DNA of 64,000 nt from positions 248,001-312,000 of the forward strand of contig CP075495.1 in assembly GCA_021613535.1 (NCBI GenBank), given 5' to 3'. A program made the translations under genes and the position numbers. The notes below the pieces were generated by a model. It was not told where the DNA came from and did no database searches. It saw only the letters and a list, made by a program, of their open reading frames with translations. Positions 55,149-64,000 of this stretch are shown here, piece by piece. The stretch is from Adineta vaga. Taxonomy: Eukaryota; Rotifera. Within the stretch, counting starts at the first letter, position 1, and each line of letters begins with the position of its first letter.

Positions 55149-56667
55149 GAGGGAATAATAATAATGAACTAAAAACCATTTGGGATATGAAAACTGATAC
55201 TACGGAAACATAAGCGGGAAATGTGGATGACAACTCGAGTGACGATTTGATGAGATTGAACGTTATCTTAACCAAAAAATTTATCTAAAATGGATATGCA
55301 TTATTGAAATGATGAAATAAATACTCTCTGATACTCCAACAACTTGCTGTATTAGTGAAATCACTATTCAAAATTTCACCAAGTTCTGTAACACCAGAGC
55401 GTATTCTCAGTTCATGTGGACGACTTTCAGAAAAACTAAGAACCTCATTAAATCCAGATGTTATAGATGACACGTTAATGATTCAGAATTTTGGAGATAT
55501 TTGATTTTATTCTTCCACGTTTCTTTATGTTATTATTTGAAATAGATTGGAAGTTACAAAAGCCTTTAGGGGAATGGGCAGCTTATGCAAAAAATTCAAT
55601 TGGTAGGACAAGTTGCTGGTTGTTGAAGCTCCTTGACCTGGAGGCGTGTACGGTGCATAACTTTCAGTTTGAAAAACGATTTCGTTCAAATATTAGAATC
55701 TCGGACACGTCAACATTAATATATTTTAATTTTTGGCTTCGAGTTTCGGTTTCATGCGTGTCTAATCCTATCTCTCAGTCCGAATCGAATTACGTCAAAA
55801 GGGTCTAACTGACTGCTGTCGAGTCAAATGATCGTAAAGTGTCTTAGCTTGCAGTATCTACAGTCTGAAAAAATCGTTCATATACCAAAATTTCCGAAAA
55901 AGGTTCTGTGTTTGTCAATAAACTTCGAAATGTGTTGAAAAGTTGAAAGAATCGATCATTGCAATCTACGGAGCCTTACAGATTATTGCCGTGTATCCAG
56001 AGGAAGAATCCCCTACCACAAAACTATTTTAAGGTCCGTGCGAATATACAAAGGCTACAGGGTTCTCTGTGAGCCAAATGGTGCCCAAGAAAATGATGAC
56101 GGTTTCGTGTTAGGTGCTTCTTCCTGTGGATAATACACAGCAATAGCATATAATGTTCCTCAGATTGCAACGATTATTTCTTTTGACTTTTCAACACATT
56201 TGAAAGTTTTTTGACACTCATGAAATCGTTTTTGAGAGTTTTGTCGACGAACGATCTTCTCTAGAGTGTACCAAACAGTAAGCACTGGATAATGTGACAG
56301 TCCGACTCGCCTCGCCTCGCCAAATTTCCATCGAACTCAGATATATCTTCTACAACTTCGAAGAAATTATTGAATTCTGCTCTATTGTTATAGTCAAGGT
56401 CTTTCTGATTGAAATTTTCAGGAATCGTAGAGTCCATAAGTAGTAGTCACTCCTGAAAATCTCAACTTGACCACTCAACGTTGGCTGCTATTTCGATAGT
56501 TAACAAAACAGAGTTCATCTATAGGTGAGCACTAGTTCCAGGTTTTGAGATTAGGATCAGGCTCCGTATATCCATAGTTTCTATTGTATCAATAGCAACT
56601 GTGCATTGTTACATCACTGCTTTGAGAACAGAGTGCAAAAATGTTGTTCTCAAATTGTTACCTAGTT
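55149..56667. other. Intergenic, weak open frames only
   Basis: A 62-codon minus-strand frame (55285-55473) is fairly protein-like (ESRPHELRIRSGVTELGEIL) but has no context. The rest shows no supported gene. Scattered GGTTTCG-type words occur near 55900-56110. Confidence 0.35.
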
Positions 56668-56884
56668 CATACCGCCCTAAAATGCCCAAAAATATCGTAT
56701 TTAAAATCAGCGCAAAAAACCGAGTCGATACGACTGTGTATTACAGTTTTGCTAGAATTTTACGTTTTTTATAGAACTCTTGGAAGCTAGGTGAGAACCA
56801 ATGTACCCAAAATTAGATTTTGCGTCGATTTTAGTATACCGAGGATTTATCACGAGGTATTTTTTAGTGTTTTAGGGCAGTATG
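56668..56884. mobile_element. 217-bp MITE-like element
   Basis: Imperfect terminal inverted repeats of about 27 bp: CATACCGCCCTAAAATGCCC at the left and the complement of CATACTGCCCTAAAACACTA at the right. No coding capacity. No clear target duplication, so the superfamily is unknown. Confidence 0.55.
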
Positions 56885-57225
56885 TACCTGCAAGAGATCT
56901 GAAAAGAACTTTCCGGAGATCGCTTTTCTTAGCAGTTTTGTAGCACTTCACAGGTGTTATCGATACCATGAAAATAGCTCCCGTTCTAAATCAAACAGTT
57001 GAGAACGGACTTACCCAATAATCTGCTGTGGTCCATATATGACCTGATGCCAACATTATATTGATGTTTTTCTCAATCAACAGTCTATTTTTGCGCGAGG
57101 TTTATTCCGAGAATTTTGCCCCAGATACAATTTTGTATCAAATGGCATGTAGATTGTAAATCAAAATATTGTGTATACTTACTTTGCAACTAATCGATGG
57201 TAAAGCTTTTGTGGTGCCGCGAAGC

Positions 57226-57392
57226 CCACACAAAAAACAAGAAGAATGCTACACGAAACCATTTTTATAACAAAATCAAAACCCTTGAAGTCTTTCTAGC
57301 AAAACCGTGGAATTCTTGAGGGTTTACAATTCGTTACAGACTGCGAAATACTCATTTGGTTTCAACTAAAGCTCTATTTTGTTTTCATTATA
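57226..57392. repeat. Degenerate copy of the CACTG MITE
   Basis: Shares ordered words with 29313-29618: AAAACAAGAAG near one end, CGAAACCATTTTTATAACAA, GAGGGTTTACAATTCGTTAC, AGACTGCGAAA, and TTGGTTTCAACTAAAGCTCT before TTTTGTTTTCA. It is diverged and shortened. Confidence 0.5.
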
Positions 57393-57898
57393 TTGCGGAA
57401 AGAAACAAGGTAATATAACAGTGTATATCCCATCAAGTTGAAATCCACAGAAGTACTTCCTTATTCAAAGCTCTACGACTTCTAAAACTCTTTTGTCAAA
57501 TTTCCACTTTTTATGGGTTAGCCAGAATCGCTTAAAAATATTCTCTGTTCTTTAGCTGTAGTGTATGCTTTGAAATATGTCCTATAATCCTCTCACGTAG
57601 TTGTAAGTTGAGAATCTCATTCATTGCATGATTTACAAAATAGAAAACAATATATTTGTTTCGACATCCTTTATTTTCATAATATTTCAAAAAATTGTTA
57701 TTTTGGTTAGGGTGCACAAAAAAACATAATAAACTAATTGCATGATTATAACATATGTGATGTGTTGGAAGAAGCGTTTGCTGCGCAGACGTTTATTACC
57801 CATTTGTTGCAGATGTGCTGACAACAGTAACTGCTGATTGATAATTGAAGAAAAACTGAATTGCCGTGAGATTGCGCTTTAGACATAATAAAACCCTT

Positions 57899-57985
57899 TA
57901 GGGTGTGGGTGGTGTTGAGACATTGTTCGTCAGGAATTGGTTTCCCAGTTTTTGAAGACGAGGGTATGGGTGGTGGTGTCGACTG
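57899..57985 (+). repeat. Two short GGGTGTGGGTGG-type patches
   Basis: GGGTGTGGGTGGTGTTG at 57901 and GAGGGTATGGGTGGTGGTG at 57960, same orientation, separated by about 45 bp. Related in composition to the foldback arms but with no C-rich partner nearby. A single C-rich patch (GTCACCCACACCC) lies at about 59617. Confidence 0.45.
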
Positions 57986-59887
57986 GACTGATGCCGATCA
58001 CATTGGTTGATCTCACTGGAGATCAGGTGGTAAAAGAAGCAGCTGTGCCTCTTTTACTACGTATGTGACAGTATATTGATATGATTTTTTACCGTTCTTT
58101 ATATACTTTTTTTTGAGAAAGAGATACTTGGATTTGTGTAAGAAGGAAAAATCGTCCTTAACTCAAGCGTTATTTTTATTCTTTTGGTTCACTAGTATCA
58201 CTACGCTTAATAATATTATGCAGTATCACATTCTAGAGCAGTATATTAATCATTAATCAACTTTGACTTGCTGTTTTTGTCGGAAAATATCGTCTGATGC
58301 AATACTATTTATCATATCTCACAATCTCTTGACGTTTTAAAGTCGACGGAACTTTTTTGTGAGTAGTCAGTATATTTTCTTTGCTTTTCTCCACTTCCAC
58401 TGAGCAATAGAGCCTCAAAAAGTCTGGAATCATGAAAATCACCCGAAAGGTAAGGGAAACTTACTGTATTTTATTGAATTTCACAACAATATTCTCAATC
58501 ATATTGAACTATTACTCGGCGCTCTAGTTTCATTATATATCTTACTATAGTTCCGCTATCGTAAGAGAACTTTTGAACATTGAGGAGACTGGTATCAGTA
58601 TCGTGTATTAGAGACACTTAGAAATATCTGATTTTTATTAAAAAAAACTATTTAAAAGAACAGCAGAATATTAGATTTCTCGACGATTTTTTAGATTCTT
58701 CACTAAATCTTACCTAATTTCTATTGAAAGTTAAGGATAGGCAAGTATGAGGGTGCCTAGAAACACCGATATACATAAGAAGTCTGAATAAATCCTAAGC
58801 AAATTTTAAAATCCTTTGGAAAAAATTAATCTAGGTAGACCATTGGTTTTAAACCGGTGATCCAATCGGTATCCTTTAAACATAACTATATTTAAAAGAC
58901 GATAAGTTTGTTAGATCTTGAAGACAACTTCAATATCCTAAAGGATTTTATTAGGACATCATGTGCTATCATAAGTTTGGACACGCCGATTCATAAAAGT
59001 TTCCAAGGAGGCACGATAGATTGGCGTGTAATTGTACGGATTGCGATAGGATAGTCATCGTCCGCTAACTTCTTGATGAGATTCTCAAAAAACATAATAC
59101 TAAGATATTTCTATCGAAGTGCCAAAAATCGGCCTTCCGAAATAGTTTTGTTGAATCGTTTACAATTTGAAAGCACAGGAAAAGTTTTCAAACTACTCCG
59201 CGTTGCATGTGTTTTTTTAGAGCATCTTCACATTTCAGAACATATCACCGAAAACGCATAGAATCTCACTCAATCCTCTATTCCTTGGTGAGTTATTCTT
59301 CACACGCCAACATCAAGTTGATTTTAAATGGCAGTCATAGAACATTACATCAAAACGATCCTTTAGCATTGTTGTGAATGTTCGATAAGGTGTAAATTCG
59401 TAAAACGTATGTGATGTTTCAATCGTCTCTTAATCAACATATCCAGAAATATAAAAGCAGATCAGATTTACCTCTTTTCGTTTGAGATATGTGCATACTG
59501 ATACTTTTTCTGTTTGGGGAGTTGCTGCATGTTATGGATAATATCATCTATATGTGAAGTTATAGCTGGACGATTGCGGAAGCGGTATAAACACACTCGC
59601 CTCAACTGATATCGTCACCCACACCCTCAGACATTATGGGTACCGTACTGGAGACTTTGTTTATTTTAAGAAAATCATTGACTTCAATCTTAAATAAATT
59701 CTGAACACATATATGCATACTTTCTATCACTATGTACATTTGTTTCTCAAACTTACGTTTAACTATAGAATGATGTTTTCTGAAGAACGGAAATTAAAAG
59801 AGAGGAAGAGATGTCTTGATAGAAATCGTGATAATGTTTTTGTTGAGTGCGATTAAAATTATGAAACGTTTATGAACAACCGACCAT
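57986..59887. other. Intergenic, nothing recognised
   Basis: No supported gene or repeat apart from the short C-rich patch near 59617. Confidence 0.4.
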
Positions 59888-61401
59888 TTACTCGTCCTGC
59901 TCAGAGTCTAAATTTGGCGCAATGTCACTTTCAGAACGATCGCCAAAAAAAAGTCTTAGAACTTTATCCACAATGTTTTGTTGTTCTAATGGTTGTTGTT
60001 GAGCTATATGACGGTCCACTGGATTGATTGACGGCTGGGGATTTGTTGATTCCATAGATCTGTTGAAGAAATTGAGAAATCTTCTCCTTTTTGTTAGTTT
60101 TTTTTGTTTATTTACGACATTGGTATTTGTATTTGTGTTCTTGGTAGTATTAACGGTGAACTGTTGTTGGAATGTTCTTGTATTCATTTGGTTTATGAAT
60201 CCATCATCAAAACATCGAACTGATGTCAGCTCATTATTTGACTTCAGAGTAGCTAGGTTGTTCATCGAACGTGATCGATACCTTCTCACTTGTTGGAAAG
60301 GATTTGATTGTTCGATCACTAAGGGGATGTGTCTTCCTACTTCACGATCTTCAGCAGTCATCGACGTCTCACGATTGTTCATGTCGGCAGATATTTCAGT
60401 TGTATGTGGCGACTCCGTGCGACCACGGCAACTGCTGAATTGTGATCTCGGCAGATTTAGACGTCGGTTAGCGAATGCCTGCTGTTTCTTCGATAACATG
60501 TATTCAGACAACGGGATTGGACGATGTCTTGGTTGTGCCTGGGTATTGCCACTAGCAGCAGCTCCACTTGTTAAATTCTGTACTTCTTCAATGGGATCAT
60601 TTGAAATGTTGAAAGAACTAAAAATTTCATTTTCATTCTGTTCAACTTCATTTCCTGTTGTCGGTTGATCTTCGTTTTCAGTTTCCGATTGATCATCTTC
60701 ACGTGCATTCGATGTAGAGAATAACGCAATTGATTGCAAGATCTGTAGCTTTAAATGTCTGCGTTCATTCTCTATGTTTTCTGCTGTTTCTACATTGTTG
60801 ATAGATGGAGTCGAATCGAGACATTCGAAAGATATCTCAATGTCATTACTTTCATTTCGTAATAGATGTTTTGTTTTTGAAAGATTGTTTTTCTTTTTTG
60901 TCGGAACTGTCGGGAATGTATTGTTTTTATGAATCTCAATATTTTCGTTTGTTTTTCGTTTAGCATAATCCTTGAGAGTACAACGCTCACGAGGTTTGTC
61001 AAATCTTTCTACATCAGAACGATAATCACCACTGCTCACTACTTTGATGATTGATTGGTTGGTGATTTTGTGGGGTATTTGTTTATTTGTTGTTTGACAT
61101 TCTGAAACTGTTGAGGGGTATGAATTTTTCTGATCATCATCATACTCTTCCATCTCAACAAAAGCAGACGACGATGATTCTACTTCTGTCATGTTTTCAT
61201 AAGAGAAAGTGATGACCAGATCCATATCGTTATCGGTTTCTTCAATCTCGATGACATTGTCGCAGTCGGAATTTTGTACTATGAGAAAATACGAAGGACA
61301 ACAGTTATTCCATGACATCATCTTTAGAAAACTATACCTTGATCATGGTCGACGATTTCCTTGTTCGAATTTTGGTCCTGGTAATCGTTTGATGAGGCCA
61401 T
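59888..61401 (-). CDS. Two-exon gene for a 484-residue disordered protein, function unknown
   Basis: Exon 1 is 61401-61338 (start MASSNDYQDQNSNKEIVDHDQ) and exon 2 is 61278-59888. They are joined through a 59-bp GT-AG intron with phase preserved (G plus TA). The spliced start is preferred because the in-frame ATG at 61321 lies inside the intron. The protein is mostly hydrophilic and low-complexity. It has acidic N-terminal stretches, a basic KKKNNLSKTKHLLR segment, a Pro/Arg segment (RHRPIPLSEYMLSKKQQ), an Asn/Thr-rich run and a basic block (KQKKLTKRRRFLNFFNR) that could be a nuclear-localisation signal. It ends in an acidic tail. No known domain was recognised. It has no internal stops and no transposon hallmarks, so it is probably a real host gene. 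Confidence 0.6.
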
Positions 61402-64000
61402 ATCAGTTAGACAGAGTTTCAAAAGTTTTAGAATAAATGAACTGTTTATAAGCTGGAATACAAAAGATTGATTTGAGTATATTCATTTCATAAAATAACA
61501 TTTATTATGGTCACCGAAACAATCTCACCTGCTCGATTGAAACTTTTGAAGATGTTGAACGGGTTTTTCTTTTGAATAAAATCTATAATGATATGAATAA
61601 ATTGCAGTAAATTAATAATTCACAAAGCTACGAGACTCGCTCGGTATGTCGGATTATCTTATTATTAATCATATTCTGTGAATATAGTTTTGAAAACAAT
61701 TTAACATATGTTCAGAGTTGAAAGGAAAAATATTGCACTAATAGTCAATTTCTGGCTCTTCCTTATAATTCAAGAGCATGAAGTATGGTTGCAAAGTGAC
61801 TATATACATAACCTTCTACTTTTCTCGAAAATTTCGAAAAGACAGAGATTTATCTTATTAGGAATTGGAAAATATCATTTACTTTCTTCTATTTGTGAAT
61901 GTTCCGTTTTTCTTTTAATAATTTCCTTCGCTTCTTAGAAAACGTTGCTGTTTGAATTGTCAATACTACATACAAATATTTTCTCAGAACGAAGTCGCTC
62001 CATGAGATACCGTCGACTATTATCTATCCTACTTTCAACAATTTATATTTTCATAATACATTTCGGGCGTACTTTAGAAAATAACATCCTTATTCCAACT
62101 GAAGTTTATTAGATTGAGATGCTTTGGATAAAGTAAGTGTTTATTGTGCTTGGAAAAACTATGTCTCTAAAACTTTACAACATTTATTGACATAATTTCT
62201 AGTTATTGGAAGTATCATAACTGCCAGTATGAATAGTAGTGCTTCCTATATAGTTACTTTAGATTTCATCTCAATTTTTCCTTTGTCACTAGCCTCTGAT
62301 GGTCTATTCTAGAATAATCTGAATCTTTTTAGAACTGTTTTGGCTCCTAAGATTGAAATGCATTCCAAATAGTTGAACAGGACAGATATAATATTCTGAT
62401 TTTAGTGTTGAATAATCCAAAAATAGTCTTTTGCTGACCAAGATCTTTAATAATATTCGATTGTCTCATTGGTTATACAACGACTCTTTCTCATGAGATC
62501 GATACAATATACTTTTTGGAATTTTTTCGAATGTATTGTAGCGAATCGATGAATTTAATATTTTTTTTTAATATTTTTTGTTCTCTTTCTAACAAATTAT
62601 ACTTCCATAAATAATTGTCTTTCGTCCACGCTTTTTTGTTAATGTAAAATAGCGTCTACTGTTATAGTATGGGGAGATTGTTTGAAAACAATCAGTCGCA
62701 TAGTATTCGTATGGTAAATAGAAACTAGCCATGAAAGTATATAAAAAAGTCAATTAACTCCTGTCTTTACTAGCTAGATTCCTGCAGAACTAGTCGAACT
62801 GAGCTAGAACTTCAACACGATCTGATGGAATTCAGAACCGTAAGAACTTCCTCTTTGTTGTTATCGATTGGTTTCTTGAATGAAGACAACAAAAAAATAT
62901 TCGTTGTTAGATCGAATTGTTTCCTATATTTAACACTGCAAAGTCGCATCAAAACAATCAAATCTGAAAAAGGATGTGCACAGATCAAGAGTTATTTCAC
63001 TTTCTTCACGTGTATTAGTTCATACAACGATAACAGCTACATCACCAACATCACTTCTTAGTACGACCTCCTAAAAATGGTATGCTGGTACCAGACTGCA
63101 GTCTTTTTTCCATCACTTAGGAGGGAACCGCTCGAAGTGTCGAACGTCGATTTCATTCATTCATATGCAGATCGATAGAGCGCATCGCAATGGAAAAAGA
63201 TCATTTATTTGTAATTTTCAATATTACAAAGTGAGTCGCGTTGCGGTTTAATCCAATACATTTTAGATTACTTCGTCGGCTCACTCCAAATTTGTAATGT
63301 TTTCTAGCTATTGCGAGCAATCACACTACTGTACATGATCAGTGTTACTTTCTTTTCGGTTTAGGCAGTTCAATGTTTTCTGTTTTAGTTTTCGTCTTTT
63401 GTCAAATGTCGTTTTTAATCAAAATTTTCATGTTTTATAAATGCTGTGTTTATTGTAAGCTACGTGTCACTCGTTGTTCTTGATTTCTGTTGATGTATAA
63501 TCAAGATAAAAATTGTGTAAAGCACCTTTGAGGACGAAATTTTGTTTTTGAAAGGTTTTTGATGAAAAAATTATCTTTTTCATACGAGCAGTATATACAT
63601 GGCAAATCTATCGTGAATGGCGTCTATTCTTGGTTTAACCACAAAATATTCCACATGAAGGTGAGTTTCCTTCATTTCAAAGCTCTCAAATAATAAGCAT
63701 TTTTTTCTAGAAAAAGACTTCTAGTTTGTTAGTGATAATAAAAAATCTAATATATCAAAAATGAAACCACGAAATAACCTAAAGTTTTTAAATCATACAG
63801 CAACGCGTATGAGCTTGTAGCGTTATAAAATTTCAAGTGTAAACGTCCTTTTCTGACTGAACTGTAAGATTTTGAATGTTCATCCATTTTGACTGTAAAA
63901 AGCAAAGAAATAACTCTAACTTTTCAATAATTAGTTATCAACTCAAATGCTTTTGGTCTTTTCCCTATCTCGAAGCCCTCTATCAGCCGAAATACGAGTG
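61402..64000. other. Intergenic, nothing recognised
   Basis: Possible promoter of the 59888-61401 gene just above 61401. Short open frames at 61708-61938 and 62825-63061 lack any recognisable feature. No RNA gene was seen. Confidence 0.4.

Overview
The window reads as nuclear DNA of a bdelloid rotifer (Adineta/Rotaria type). Reasons: very AT-rich eukaryotic sequence; tiny GT-AG introns of about 48-60 bases; OTU-bearing Helitrons; a GIY-YIG Penelope-like element; a retrovirus-like LTR element with an env gene; a fungal-type family-71 glycosyltransferase; and recurrent arrays related to TGTGGG, the telomere repeat known from bdelloids. This assignment is inference from gene content, not from a marker gene. 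The region looks like a transposon-rich, probably subtelomeric, accessory region with very few host-type genes.

Layout. 1-1236: 3' end of a spliced gene with a KDZ-transposase-like domain. 1897-4878: a small coiled-coil, possibly BEN-like gene whose last exon is split by a 1.7 kb non-autonomous LTR element (3010-4717). 4879-8821: mostly empty, with two coding fragments. 9068-12860: a decayed unclassified transposase gene. 14116-21990 (minus): an almost complete Helitron (Cys cluster, OTU protease, zinc-finger/DUF6570-like domain, HUH-Y2 Rep, PIF1 helicase) with one nonsense and one frameshift. 22100-27481 (minus): a gag-protease-env element without pol, its LTR followed by a second gag fragment. 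27482-27981: a G-rich/C-rich telomere-like foldback. 28180-32490 (plus): a second Helitron, cut off after the HUH exon at another foldback. 32640-33740: an old 51-bp hairpin satellite. 34895-36427: an intact glycosyltransferase. 36842-37050: a solo LTR. 37173-44234: a Penelope-like element with an inverted partial copy, bounded by 12-bp target duplications. 45173-45481: a GC-rich foldback. 46083-54360: a third Helitron, split by a 5.1 kb pogo-type element (48667-53777) and then cut off by an LTR-element fragment (54361-55084), which itself ends at a foldback. 55149-64000: mostly empty, with MITE-like repeats and one two-exon gene for a disordered protein (59888-61401, minus).

How the parts relate. 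Almost all coding sequence belongs to mobile elements, and most of it is nested or truncated. In three places an element ends exactly at a telomere-like G-rich array that is followed by a C-rich array in the opposite orientation. That repeated geometry, with homologous spacers in two cases, is the most unusual structural signal here. The only genes that look like intact non-mobile genes are the glycosyltransferase and the disordered 484-residue protein.
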